Shown: positions 7,386 through 16,482 of the stretch, piece by piece
Numbering within the stretch: position 1 is the first letter of the stretch
Layout: each line of letters opens with the position of its first letter
Assembly: GCA_041905785.1 (NCBI GenBank)
Contig: JAYRKJ010000006.1
Coordinates: forward strand, 124,001 to 188,000
DNA length: 64,000 bases
Direction: 5' to 3'
Origin: Roseateles_B sp041905785
GTDB lineage: Bacteria > Pseudomonadota > Gammaproteobacteria > Burkholderiales > Burkholderiaceae_C
Translations under genes and position numbers: made by a program
Notes under the pieces: model-generated
The model's input: the letters and a program-made list of their open reading frames with translations, nothing else
Told to the model about the DNA's origin: nothing
The model's database searches: none

Positions 7386-9191
7386 ATGTCCGAGCCCAAA
7401 AACGCCCCTGACGCCGAGGCCCTCAAGCCCAGCAACTTCCTGCGAGCCATCATCGAGCGCGACCTGGAGCAGGGCTACGGCGCCGAGCGCCGCTTCGGTG
7501 CCGGCCCTGGCGACGCAAGCCACCATGCCGCCGGCCCGCTGGACCCGGCGCGCATCCGCACGCGCTTCCCGCCCGAGCCCAATGGCTACCTGCACATCGG
7601 CCATGCCAAGAGCATCTGCCTGAACTTCGGGCTGGCCCGGGACTACGGCGGCGAATGCCATCTGCGCTTCGACGACACCAACCCGGAAAAGGAAGAGCAG
7701 GAATACGTCGACGCCATCAAGGAGATGGTGGCCTGGCTGGGATGGTCCTGGCAGGCGCCTGAAGCCCAAGCCGAGCGCAGCAACCTTTACTTCGCAAGCA
7801 ACTACTTCGACTTCATGTACCGCGCCGCCGAGTACCTGATCGAGCAGGGCCTGGCCTACGTGGACGAACAGACGCCCGAGGAGATGCGCGCCAACCGCGG
7901 TGACTTCGGCACGCCGGGCACCAACAGTCCCTTCCGCGACCGCGCGCCGGCCGAGAACCTGGCCCGCTTCCGCGAGATGCGCGACGGCAAGCATGCGGAC
8001 GGCGCGATGGTGCTGCGCGCCAAGATCGACATGGCCTCGCCCAACATCAACATGCGCGACCCGGCCCTGTACCGCATCCGCCGCGCCACCCACCACAACA
8101 CGGGCGACAAGTGGTGCATCTATCCGATGTACACCTACGCGCACCCCATCGAGGACGCGCTGGAGCGCATCACCCACTCCATCTGCACCCTGGAGTTCGA
8201 GGACCAGCGCCCCTTCTACGACTGGCTGCTGGAGCACCTGGCCCAGGGCGGCCTGCTGGCCCGCCCCCTGCCCCACCAGTACGAGTTCGGCCGCCTGAAC
8301 CTGAGCTACGTGGTCACCAGCAAGCGCAAGCTGCGCCAGCTGGTCGAGGAAGGCCATGTGAGCGGCTGGGACGACCCCCGCATGCCGACGCTCGTGGGCA
8401 TGCGCCGCCGCGGCTACACGCCGGAGAGCATCCGCAACATGGTCGAGTCCACCGGCGTGACCAAGCAGAACGCCTGGATCGACTACAGCGTGCTGGACGG
8501 CTGCCTGCGCGCCGACCTCGAAGGCAAGGCCGCGCGCGCCATGGCCGTGATCGACCCGGTCAAGCTCAAGCTCACGAACTTCGCCGAGATCTTCGGCAGC
8601 CTCGAGCACCGTGAGCCCTGCAGCGCCCCGGCCCACCCGCACCTGCCCGAGCTGGGCCTGCGCGCCTTCAGCCTGGGCCCCGAGCTGTGGATCGAGCGCG
8701 AGGACTTCATGGAAGTGCCGAGCAAGGGCTACCACCGCCTCTATCCCGGCAACAAGGCGCGCCTGAAGGCCGGCTACGTGATCGAGTGCACGGGCTGCGA
8801 GAAGAACGAGGCCGGCGAAGTCGCCGCCGTGTTGGCCAGCCTTGTGCCGGACACCAAGAGCGGCACGCCCGGCGCCGACGCCGTCAAGGTCAAGGGCGTG
8901 ATCACCTGGGTGGCCGTGCATGAGGCCGTGCAGGCCGAGCTGCGGCTCTACGACCGTCTCTTCACCGAGGCCCAGCCCGATGCCGGCGGACGCGACTTCC
9001 TGGAAGTCATCAACCCGGGCAGCAAGCGCGTGGTGACAGGCTATCTGGAGCCCTCGCTGGCCGGCACGCCGGCCGACACCAAGGTGCAGTTCGAGCGCCA
9101 TGGCTACTTCGTGGCCGATCGCGTCGACCACCGCAGCGACAAACCCGTGTTCAACAAGATCACGGGGCTGCGTGACGGCTGGGGCAAATAA
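7386..9191 (+). CDS. glnS: Glutaminyl-tRNA synthetase
   Basis: A 601-residue class I aminoacyl-tRNA synthetase that charges tRNA-Gln. The HIGH signature is at residues 70-73 in PPEPNGYLHIGHAKS, with the family motif FDDTNPEKE shortly after. The KMSKS equivalent is VTSKRK at 309-314, where the Met of the usual MSK is Thr. The anticodon-binding beta-barrel region occupies about 350-590. Having GlnRS means the cell does not depend wholly on the Glu-tRNA amidotransferase route for tRNA-Gln. A TAAAAT hexamer at 7320-7325 may be its -10 box, and a strong terminator follows at 9212-9237. Confidence 0.97.
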   Translation: MSEPKNAPDAEALKPSNFLRAIIERDLEQGYGAERRFGAGPGDASHHAAGPLDPARIRTRFPPEPNGYLHIGHAKSICLNFGLARDYGGECHLRFDDTNPEKEEQEYVDAIKEMVAWLGWSWQAPEAQAERSNLYFASNYFDFMYRAAEYLIEQGLAYVDEQTPEEMRANRGDFGTPGTNSPFRDRAPAENLARFREMRDGKHADGAMVLRAKIDMASPNINMRDPALYRIRRATHHNTGDKWCIYPMYTYAHPIEDALERITHSICTLEFEDQRPFYDWLLEHLAQGGLLARPLPHQYEFGRLNLSYVVTSKRKLRQLVEEGHVSGWDDPRMPTLVGMRRRGYTPESIRNMVESTGVTKQNAWIDYSVLDGCLRADLEGKAARAMAVIDPVKLKLTNFAEIFGSLEHREPCSAPAHPHLPELGLRAFSLGPELWIEREDFMEVPSKGYHRLYPGNKARLKAGYVIECTGCEKNEAGEVAAVLASLVPDTKSGTPGADAVKVKGVITWVAVHEAVQAELRLYDRLFTEAQPDAGGRDFLEVINPGSKRVVTGYLEPSLAGTPADTKVQFERHGYFVADRVDHRSDKPVFNKITGLRDGWGK

Positions 9192-9211
9192 GGCCCGCAG
9201 CCTCCAAACAG

Positions 9212-9237
9212 AAGACCGCCCGAAGGCGGTCTTTTTT
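9212..9237 (+). terminator. Rho-independent terminator of glnS
   Basis: Perfect 7-bp stem GACCGCC / GGCGGTC (9214-9220 and 9225-9231) with CGAA loop, followed by a T6 run, 21 bp after the glnS stop. Confidence 0.93.
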
Positions 9238-9372
9238 CATGGGCTCCCGGGCTCCTCATCGGCGCCTGGATCCCGCAGGGCCCCGGCAACGCCGTGTGCC
9301 GCACAGGTGCGTCGCGCGAGGCCACAGCGTCCCGGAACCCGAGACCGCGGGCCCACGCCGCCCGCAGCGGCC

Positions 9373-9591
9373 TCAGCTCCGGCTCGTGACCACCGGCGCG
9401 GCATATTCATGCCCCACCACGGCCCGCGCGAAGAGATAGTTCTCCCGCGCCCGATCGCTGAGCGTGTCAAGGCTGACCTCGCCTCTCGCATTGCACGGAA
9501 AGGCCAGGGCCTTGCCGGCATGAAACAGGGACTGGAACCTCAACTCGAACGGCCCCGCGTCGCGCGAGGCGGTGCTATCCAAGATGTTCAT
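9373..9591 (-). CDS. Conserved small protein of unknown function
   Basis: A 72-residue soluble protein beginning MNILDSTASRDAGPFELRFQ. I recognise similar short proteins from other Burkholderiales, with the shared segments PFELRFQSLF and RARENYLFARAVVG, but no function is known to me. ATG 9591 was preferred over the in-frame ATG at 9615 because GGAG lies about 7 bp upstream of it. It has its own transcription unit, convergent with glnS. An inverted repeat AATTGC-N7-GCAATT (9716-9734) lies about 125 bp upstream and could be regulatory. Confidence 0.72.
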   Translation of the reverse strand: MNILDSTASRDAGPFELRFQSLFHAGKALAFPCNARGEVSLDTLSDRARENYLFARAVVGHEYAAPVVTSRS

Positions 9592-9778
9592 GATGTTCTC
9601 CAACGACGCCCTCATCTTTGCTTTGGGCTTGATCCAACACTAGGCCCCAAACACGGGGGCCACCATGTGCAAAGGTCTCGATTCAACGTCAGATCCGCTC
9701 GGTCGGTGCACTAGGAATTGCGCTGACAGCAATTTGTCACGCCGCTGCTCGCCGCCCCCCTGACCCGGGGATTCACCC

Positions 9779-12046
9779 TCAGGGCCGCAGGTGGCGCTGG
9801 AAGAAATCCAGCTGCGTACGCGCCAGATGCAGTCGCGCCTTGCGCCCCGCCACGCCGTGGGCATGGCCGGGGTAGATCACGGTCTCGAACAGCTTGCCCT
9901 CGTTCTGCAGCGCCTGGATCATGCGCAGCGAGTTGTCGAAGAGCACGTTGTCATCGGCCGTGCCGTGGATGATCATCAGCGGCTTGCTCAGCAACCCCGC
10001 ACGCGGCATCAGCCTGGCCTGCTGGTAGGCCGGCGCCTGGCCCCCGTCCGGCTGGCCCAGGTAGCGCTCGGTGTAGGCGGTGTCATACAGCGTCCAGTCC
10101 GTGGGGGCGGCCCCCGCAATGGCGGCGGCGAAAGGCGTGTTGGCATCCAGCAGGGCGCGAAGGGCCAGGAAGCCGCCATAGGACCAACCGGTGAAGCCGA
10201 TGCGGTCGGCATCGACGGCCGGATACTGCTGCGCGAGCTGGCGCACGGCCGCGAACAGATCCGCCACCTCGACCTGGCCGAAAGCGTGGTCGTGAGCGCG
10301 GGTGTAGTCGCGGTCGCGCAGGGCCATGCCGCGGGTGTCCAGCATCAGCACGCCGAAACCCTGCTGCTGATAGAGCGCCAACGTGGGCAGATCAGCCTGC
10401 CAGCGCCAGCTCACCGTGGCCGTGCCCGGGCCGCCGTAAGCCCGCACCACGACGGGGTATTTGCCCACCAGGCTGGGCCGCGTCGGCGGCAGGAAGACGG
10501 CGTTCAACACGGTCTTGCCATCGGCCGCCAGCAGCTCGGGGAACTGGGCTTGCAGCTGGCGGGCCAGGCCCAGCACCAGCGGGTCGGGCTGGGCCTGCTC
10601 GATCAGGCGCGGTGTGGACTGGCCGTCCAGCTTCAACAGCTCGGTGCGCGGGGGCTGCTGCCAGGACGACTGGGTGACCAGCAGCTGAGTGCAGGCGGCA
10701 TCGCCGCGGCCATCACGCCAGCGCCGCGCTTCGCCCGGCTGCAAGGGGCGGACGCTGCCCTTGAAGTCCGCCTGGAAGAGCTCGCGGCCACGCCCACGCT
10801 CGGTGGCGCCGGCGAACACCAGGTGCTGCTCGCCCAGACACACCAACTGGGCCACCGGCTCGGGCTGGCGGGTCAAGGGCTGCACAGCCCCGCTGACACG
10901 GTCGACAAGCCACAGCTGGCGGCGCCCGCTGCGTTCGCTGCTCCACAGCAGGGCCGGCTTGCCGGAACGCTTCAGCGCCGGGATCTCGCGCAGGTCGTCG
11001 TGCACTTCCACCCAGGCCGGATCGCGCTCGTCCAGCACCACATGCGGCTGCGCCTGCGCGTTGAACTCCAGCAGCTGCAAGTGCTTCTGGTCGCGCGTCA
11101 TCCATTGCAGCCAGGGACTGCCGTCGGCGAACCAGCCGGCGCGGGCGATGTACTCGGCCTCGGCAGGCAGATTCAGGCGCTGCGCCTCGGCCTTGCCGCT
11201 CAAGTCCAGCACCAGGGCCTGGAGCTTGGCATTGGGGCTGCCCGCCGCCGGGTAGCGCTGCGGCACGAGCCGGGTGCCGTCGCCTCCGATCTGCGCGCGC
11301 TGGCGCAGCGGAACGCCGGACTCGTCCACTTCGACGGCCAGCAGGCGCGTGCCGTCCGGCGACCACCAGAAGCCCTGGTGGCGGTGCAGCTCTTCGGCGG
11401 CGATGAACTCGGCAAGGCCTGTGGAGCGCGTCTCGCCGCCGGTGTGGGTGAGGCGCCGCGCGGGGCCGCCGTCCAGGCCCTGGACCCACAGGTCGTTGTG
11501 CTTCACATAGGCGATCTGCGTGCCCGTGGCGTCGCACTGCGGGTCGCGCTCGGGCTCCTGCTCGTCCTGGGTCAGGCGCCGCACCTTGGGCGCCGCCTCG
11601 CCCAGCTCCACGCTGTAGAGGTCGCCGGCCAGGGGCAGGATCAGCAGGCGATCCGCCTTGCCGCACCATTGGTAGCTGGTGATGCCGCTGCCGCGCTGGC
11701 GACGCCGTTCCAGCGCCATCTTCTCGGCTTCGGTGAGCACGGCCTCGCGCTGGCCGATCAGGTCGCTGGCTGCCACCAGGCGGCGCGCATCGCCACCGTC
11801 CAGCGGCTGGCCCCAGAGCTCGTTGACATCCGGATTGCCTTCGGCCGGACGCAGATAAGTCAGCCACCGGCCGCCAGGCGAAAGAACGCCACCCAGACCC
11901 GCGCGTCCCATCAGGGGAGGATCTCCATGAATGCGCTCCAGCGTCAGGGGGGGGACGGTGGGGTCCGCCGCGGCAGCAGCATGGCTCAGGGGGCAGGCCG
12001 CCAGCAGCGGCAGCAGGGAGAGAAACAGGCGCGATTTTTGAAGCAT
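9779..12046 (-). CDS. S9 family prolyl oligopeptidase (dipeptidyl peptidase IV type), exported
   Basis: A 755-residue serine peptidase. Residues 1-27 are an export signal; it contains LLAAC, which fits a lipobox, so the mature protein may be a lipoprotein rather than a soluble periplasmic enzyme. The N-terminal two thirds form the DPP-IV beta-propeller. The catalytic alpha/beta-hydrolase domain holds Ser622 in GFTGWSYGG, Asp698/699 in HGTADDNV and His728 or 730 in YPGHAHG. It would release dipeptides, typically X-Pro, from peptides in the envelope. ATG 12046 was chosen because it starts the signal peptide; the frame is open to 12103. Confidence 0.9.
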   Translation of the reverse strand: MLQKSRLFLSLLPLLAACPLSHAAAAADPTVPPLTLERIHGDPPLMGRAGLGGVLSPGGRWLTYLRPAEGNPDVNELWGQPLDGGDARRLVAASDLIGQREAVLTEAEKMALERRRQRGSGITSYQWCGKADRLLILPLAGDLYSVELGEAAPKVRRLTQDEQEPERDPQCDATGTQIAYVKHNDLWVQGLDGGPARRLTHTGGETRSTGLAEFIAAEELHRHQGFWWSPDGTRLLAVEVDESGVPLRQRAQIGGDGTRLVPQRYPAAGSPNAKLQALVLDLSGKAEAQRLNLPAEAEYIARAGWFADGSPWLQWMTRDQKHLQLLEFNAQAQPHVVLDERDPAWVEVHDDLREIPALKRSGKPALLWSSERSGRRQLWLVDRVSGAVQPLTRQPEPVAQLVCLGEQHLVFAGATERGRGRELFQADFKGSVRPLQPGEARRWRDGRGDAACTQLLVTQSSWQQPPRTELLKLDGQSTPRLIEQAQPDPLVLGLARQLQAQFPELLAADGKTVLNAVFLPPTRPSLVGKYPVVVRAYGGPGTATVSWRWQADLPTLALYQQQGFGVLMLDTRGMALRDRDYTRAHDHAFGQVEVADLFAAVRQLAQQYPAVDADRIGFTGWSYGGFLALRALLDANTPFAAAIAGAAPTDWTLYDTAYTERYLGQPDGGQAPAYQQARLMPRAGLLSKPLMIIHGTADDNVLFDNSLRMIQALQNEGKLFETVIYPGHAHGVAGRKARLHLARTQLDFFQRHLRP

Positions 12047-12054
12047 GCGCGATG

Positions 12055-13089
12055 CTAAGCGCAGCGCTCGGCGCACGGCCTCCGGGCTTGCACCGGGGCG
12101 CACTCGTGCGCTTCAACGGCCGGGCGAAGCACGCCCATCCGTGCCGCCTCGCCAAAGTAGGCCGCCTCCAGCTCAGCGGGCGCATTCAGCGTCCGCACAC
12201 GCTGGTAGGCCTCGCCGGCCTCCGGGTAGTGGCGGCGCAGGTAATGCAGCCACTGCTTGAGTCGGCCCGCCTGGTGCTTGGGCTGGACATGCGCCTGCAC
12301 CTGGCGCCAGAACTGCAGCATCAGCGGCTGCAGGGCCAGCCAGTCCAGCCCCTGCGCCGGCCCCGCGCCGCGACCACGCACGGCCAGCGCCAGGCCCGGA
12401 TTGGCCACCATGCCGCGGCCCAGCATCAGCGCGTCGCAGCCGGATTCCTGCAGGCAGCGCTGCGCGTCGTCCACGGTCCAGACCTCGCCATTGGCCACCA
12501 CGCCCACGCCCGGACCCAGGGCCTCGCGGACAGGCGCGATGCGATCCCAGTAGGCGGGCGGCCTGTAGCCGTCGGCCTTGGTGCGGGCATGGATCACCAG
12601 CTCCTCGGCGCCCGCTTCGGCCATGGCCAGCGCGCATTCCAGGGTGCGGGACTGGTCCATGAAGCCCAGCCGCATCTTGGCCGACAGCGGCATCTGCGCC
12701 GGGATGGCGCGGCGCACGGCGCCGACGATCTCGGCGATCAGCTCGGGCTCATCCAGCAGCACCGCACCACCGCGGTGGCGGTTGACGCACTTGGCCGGGC
12801 ATCCGAAGTTGAGGTCGATGCCGGCAGGGTTCAACTCCGCCAGACGCGCGGCGTTCTCCGCCATGCAGACGGGGTCCGAGCCCAGCAGCTGCGCGCGCAC
12901 GGGCACGCCGGCCGGCGTTCGCCCGCCCTGCAGCAGCTCGGGCACGATGCGGGTGAAGACGCGCCGCGGCAGCAGCATGTCCGTGATGCGGATGAACTCG
13001 CTGACGCAGCGGTCGATGCCGCCCACGCGGGTCAGCACGTCGCGCAGCATGTGGTCCAGCAGGCCTTCCATGGGCGCCAGCAGAATCAC
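12055..13089 (-). CDS. dusC: tRNA-dihydrouridine synthase (DusC-like)
   Basis: A 344-residue flavoprotein that reduces a tRNA uridine to dihydrouridine using FMN and NADPH. The N-terminus reads VILLAPMEGLLDHMLR, the catalytic Cys97 sits in NFGCPAK, and the FMN-binding VVANGEVW and LMLGRGMVANP segments follow. The start is taken as GTG 13089: it begins the first beta-strand and forms a GTGA overlap with the stop of the upstream metallopeptidase gene. The upstream residues in the frame are low-complexity. Assignment to DusC rather than another Dus subgroup rests on overall resemblance. Confidence 0.9.
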   Translation of the reverse strand: MILLAPMEGLLDHMLRDVLTRVGGIDRCVSEFIRITDMLLPRRVFTRIVPELLQGGRTPAGVPVRAQLLGSDPVCMAENAARLAELNPAGIDLNFGCPAKCVNRHRGGAVLLDEPELIAEIVGAVRRAIPAQMPLSAKMRLGFMDQSRTLECALAMAEAGAEELVIHARTKADGYRPPAYWDRIAPVREALGPGVGVVANGEVWTVDDAQRCLQESGCDALMLGRGMVANPGLALAVRGRGAGPAQGLDWLALQPLMLQFWRQVQAHVQPKHQAGRLKQWLHYLRRHYPEAGEAYQRVRTLNAPAELEAAYFGEAARMGVLRPAVEAHECAPVQARRPCAERCA

Positions 13090-13601
13090 GCCGCGGCCTC
13101 CGCCAGCGGTGCCGGCGCAGGCAGCTCGCGCCAGGTCAGGTACAGGCGAAGGTCCAGCTCCAGCTGCCCGTAGCGGGGTTCCATGTGCTGGCACAGCTGG
13201 TAAAAGGCCTTGTTGTGCTCCAGCTCCTTCAGATGCGCCAGCTCATGGACCACGATCATCTTCAGGAAGTCTGCCGGCGCCTCGCGGAACAGGCTGGCGA
13301 TGCGGATTTCGCGCCGGCTCTTGAGCTGGCTCCCCTGCACCCGCGTGGCCCGGGTGTGCGTGCCCAGGGCGTGCTGGACCACCTTGAGCTTGCTGTCGTA
13401 GCAGACCTTGTCCAGCGGCGCGGCGTTGCGCAGATGGCGCTGCTTGAGCGCCTGCGTGTAGTCGAACAGCGCGCGGTCGCTCTGCACCGTGTGCGGCTCG
13501 GCATAGCGGTCGGACAGATAGTCGCCCAGCCGCCCGGCGTCTATCAGCTGACGGGCTTGGGCCTGCAGGGCAGCCGGATAGCCGGCCAGGTACTTGAGCA
13601 T
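13086..13601 (-). CDS. YgjP-like metallopeptidase-domain protein
   Basis: A 171-residue protein with the zinc-binding signature HELAHLKELEHNKAFY; HELAH is at residues 119-123 with a third ligand His129 (HEXXHX5H). This matches the YgjP/DUF45 (M48-like) family, small soluble proteins whose substrates are unknown. The start ATG 13601 is inferred from the family-like N-terminus MLKYLAGYPAAL; the upstream frame is basic low-complexity sequence. It overlaps dusC by 4 bp (GTGA), so the two are co-translated. Confidence 0.85.
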   Translation of the reverse strand: MLKYLAGYPAALQAQARQLIDAGRLGDYLSDRYAEPHTVQSDRALFDYTQALKQRHLRNAAPLDKVCYDSKLKVVQHALGTHTRATRVQGSQLKSRREIRIASLFREAPADFLKMIVVHELAHLKELEHNKAFYQLCQHMEPRYGQLELDLRLYLTWRELPAPAPLAEAAA

Positions 13602-13752
13602 GGTGGGGAGCAAGGCAGCAGCGCCCCGGGGCGCAGTGCTACGGCGGGGCAAGGAGGAAGGCAGGGGCAGCAAACCTTCGATTGTCGCCCAGCCCGGCGC
13701 GCAAGACCTGGCCCCCCCAAGGCCAAGACCGCTGGCGAACGCTCGGCGGGCA

Positions 13753-14874
13753 TCAACGCCCGCCCGGCGTCTTCCCGACGAACTCCATGGCCGCCGCCGC
13801 CGCTTCGGCCTCCAGGCGTGCCTCGCTCTGGCGCGCCTCATCGTTCTTCTGCGCTTCCTTGAGGTAGTGCTCCTCGATGAAGTCCTTCTCGACCTGGTTG
13901 CGCTTCAGCGCATCCTGCAAGTCGTCGATCTTGCCGCGCAGCTGCTCGACCTCGCGCTCCAGCCGCTCGCGTATCGCGTCGACGGCCTGCGCATCCACAT
14001 GCTCGGGCGGGTTGGCGGCCAATGCGGCCAGCTCGGCGCGCAGCTTCTGGATGGTGCGCTCCGCCTCCGCCAACTGCTCGCGCAGCATCAGCGCCTCGCG
14101 CTCCAGCAGCTTCATCATCTCGGGCGCCTGGGCGTTCTGGGCCGCGGGCTTGGGCGCGAGCGCCAGTTCCTCCAGCTCCTTCTGCAGCTTCGCGTTCATC
14201 CGCTCGGCCTTGTCGGCGCGGGTCTCGGCCAGGTATTGCCTGTCCTGCGCCTGCTGCAGCTGCGTGCGCACGGAATCCAGCTGCTGGCGCAGCACCTGCA
14301 GCTCCGGGCCGCCCGCGCCCCCACCGCCGCCGCGGTGACGCGAGGCACTCAGCTGCTTGATGGCATCATCCAGCCGCTCGCGCGTCAGCCCCAGCTCCAC
14401 CTGCATGCGACGGCGCTGCGCCACCAGGCGGTCCACCTCGTTGCGGTGGCTGCGCCGCAGCTGCTCCATCAGCTCACTGCTCATCTCGTGCGCGGAGTCA
14501 GGCCAGCGCGCCTCCGCCTCATCGGCCGCTGCATCGCCGTCGTCGTCCTGCGCGCCGTAGGCGTCCAGCAGGCCGCGTACCAGCTTCATCAGCTCGTCCA
14601 GCTGGCGCACATCGTCCGCCCCCAGGCTGCCACCACCGCCGCCGCCGCCCACGAGGCCGCCGCGCTCCGCCACGCGAATCAGCTCATGGGCCGCGATCTT
14701 CATCTCGCGCCCGGCATCGCGGGTCTCGCGCAGTGCGTTGACGATGTGGATGTGGTTGCTCTGCTCATAGCGCGTCATGCGCCAATAGGTGCCGATGGTG
14801 ATCACCATCACCGCGGCATTGGCCACGAAGACGGACACCACGGCCAGGCTGTCGAGTGAGAGCTCCAGCGCCAT
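13753..14874 (-). CDS. Membrane-anchored coiled-coil protein of unknown function
   Basis: A 373-residue protein. Residues about 8-30 are a single hydrophobic segment near the N-terminus, then an amphipathic stretch, a run of seven glycines near residue 76, and a second glycine-rich hinge near residue 187. From about 195 to 360 it is almost entirely charged coiled coil (heptads rich in Leu, Glu, Arg, Gln). The architecture suggests an N-terminal membrane anchor with a long cytoplasmic rod, as in some envelope or division scaffold proteins, but nothing identifies its function. It is upstream of the YgjP and dusC genes on the same strand with a 151-bp gap. Confidence 0.75.
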   Translation of the reverse strand: MALELSLDSLAVVSVFVANAAVMVITIGTYWRMTRYEQSNHIHIVNALRETRDAGREMKIAAHELIRVAERGGLVGGGGGGGSLGADDVRQLDELMKLVRGLLDAYGAQDDDGDAAADEAEARWPDSAHEMSSELMEQLRRSHRNEVDRLVAQRRRMQVELGLTRERLDDAIKQLSASRHRGGGGGAGGPELQVLRQQLDSVRTQLQQAQDRQYLAETRADKAERMNAKLQKELEELALAPKPAAQNAQAPEMMKLLEREALMLREQLAEAERTIQKLRAELAALAANPPEHVDAQAVDAIRERLEREVEQLRGKIDDLQDALKRNQVEKDFIEEHYLKEAQKNDEARQSEARLEAEAAAAAMEFVGKTPGGR

Positions 14875-14935
14875 GATCAGAGCGACCTGTTCCTTTCCCG
14901 GCGCGAGGCTGCGCCCAAGGCTCTTATCGGCAACT

Positions 14936-15853
14936 TCAGCAGCGAATGAATGCCAACCTCCCCTCGCCGTAGCCCGGGACGGCGATTCGGTAGTCGCTGC
15001 GGCCCCGGTTGCGCACCATCAGCGCCTGCAGCTTGTCAAAGGGTTTGGGCACCAGGTTGACGATGCGCAGGGCCGGCGCGCCCGTGCCTTCGGCGTGGCG
15101 AAGAATGCCCGCCGCGGAGCGCAGGAAGTGGTCGGCGAACTGCATCATCTCCGTCGAGGGCTTGCCCGCCTGCATGGCCTGGCGCACCGGCGGCGGCTGC
15201 ATGCGGGCGCCGCCGCCGCCGAGGATGCAGCAGGCATTGACATCGAGAACGCCCAGCGCATGCGGCGCCTTCTGGCCATCGAACGCGTAGACGGCCAGGT
15301 CATGGGGCAGCTTCAGGTCCTCCAGCGTCTGTCCGGGCGCCGCGATCAGACGGAAGGGGATCTGCCCCATCTGCAGCTTGACCAGCGCGGTCAGCGCGGC
15401 TTCGGACTCCAGCGCCGCAGGTGCGCCCGCAGGCGGCGACGGCGCCTTCAGCTGCTCCACGCGTTCGGCCAGTGCCTTTTGCACCTCGCGCAGCAGCTCC
15501 TCATCCTTGAAGGGCTTGTTGATCACGAAGACCGCGCCATTGCTGCGTGCCTGGTCCAGGTGCCGCTCGGCCGTTTCCGTGGTCACGAAGCCGACCTTGA
15601 CCGTGCCGCCGCCCAGCTGCCGCAGCGTCTGCAGCATTTCGATACCGGTGACCACGGGCATGTGCCAGTCGGAGATGACCAGGTCCGGCGGCTGTGCCGT
15701 GACCATGCGAAGGGCCTGCTCACCGTTGCCGGCGGTCTCGATCACCATGGGGCCCAGCCCGGCGTTCTCCAGTACCCGGGCGATGATGGCCTGGATGGCA
15801 CGGCTGTCGTCGACGACCAGCACGCGCAGCGAAGGAAGGCTAGGAGCGACCAT
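14936..15853 (-). CDS. Response regulator with novel C-terminal domain
   Basis: A 305-residue protein. The N-terminal receiver (1-130) has the acidic pair D15-D16, phospho-acceptor Asp62 in VISDWHMP and Lys113 in INKPF. After a Pro/Ala linker, residues 155-305 form a domain I cannot assign; weak resemblance to CheC/CheX-like folds is possible because its partner gene encodes such a domain. No DNA-binding motif is visible. The start ATG 15853 overlaps the end of the CheX-like gene by 14 bp, so the two are co-translated and probably work together, perhaps in chemotaxis phosphate control. Confidence 0.82.
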   Translation of the reverse strand: MVAPSLPSLRVLVVDDSRAIQAIIARVLENAGLGPMVIETAGNGEQALRMVTAQPPDLVISDWHMPVVTGIEMLQTLRQLGGGTVKVGFVTTETAERHLDQARSNGAVFVINKPFKDEELLREVQKALAERVEQLKAPSPPAGAPAALESEAALTALVKLQMGQIPFRLIAAPGQTLEDLKLPHDLAVYAFDGQKAPHALGVLDVNACCILGGGGARMQPPPVRQAMQAGKPSTEMMQFADHFLRSAAGILRHAEGTGAPALRIVNLVPKPFDKLQALMVRNRGRSDYRIAVPGYGEGRLAFIRC

Positions 15854-16379
15854 GGCGCTGATCCTCGGGAGCTGGGAGCGGTCTCGCTTCGTCCATGTGG
15901 TCCTCGGCGCAGGCCGGCTCGAAATAGGCCACTACCACGCGCCGCGGCCCCATCGTGGCGGCCAGCATCAGGCGCGGCATGCTCAGGCTGCACAGCGCAT
16001 CGACGGCCCCCATGCTGGCGCGCCGAGGCAGCCCGAGTTCCAGCGGATGCGCGGTATCCAGCGCCTTCACCAGGCAGCCGGCGAAGATGTTGCAGAGCTC
16101 GGCCGTGGCATCGTCCAACTCGGAGGCGCTGAGTTCATCCAAGGGCAGGCCGAACATCGAAGCGCCCAGCTGCTGGGAGTCTTGGTCCCCCAGCACCAGC
16201 AGCACCCGGCCCGCTTCCAGGCCGTCCGGGCGCAGCACCGGGAGGCGGAAACAGGCATCGCCAGGCTGGATGTCGGGCATTGCGTCCAGGCTGGTGAAGG
16301 CGCAGCGCTCCCCAGCCAGTGACGACCAGGCACTGGCCAGCGTCATTTCCAGTTCGGGGTGGTGGCGCGCTGCATCCAT
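15840..16379 (-). CDS. CheX-like chemotaxis phosphatase-type protein
   Basis: A 179-residue soluble protein. Its middle segment DDATAELCNIFAGCLVKAL resembles the E-x2-N catalytic helix of the CheC/CheX/FliY phosphatases, which dephosphorylate CheY-type receivers. The following gene encodes a receiver protein and overlaps by 14 bp, consistent with a phosphatase-receiver pair. ATG 16379 was chosen because the earlier in-frame residues are unlike the family. Family placement is moderate; the reaction is inferred. Confidence 0.65.
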   Translation of the reverse strand: MDAARHHPELEMTLASAWSSLAGERCAFTSLDAMPDIQPGDACFRLPVLRPDGLEAGRVLLVLGDQDSQQLGASMFGLPLDELSASELDDATAELCNIFAGCLVKALDTAHPLELGLPRRASMGAVDALCSLSMPRLMLAATMGPRRVVVAYFEPACAEDHMDEARPLPAPEDQRHGRS

Positions 16380-16482
16380 GCGGGACCCAGTGTGCGCCGC
16401 TGGGCAAACCGGCGCCAAGCGTTTGCAGCCGCGGCTGTCTCGCATTTCACGAAAGCGCGGCGCAGGCTGGCATCATGTGCCG

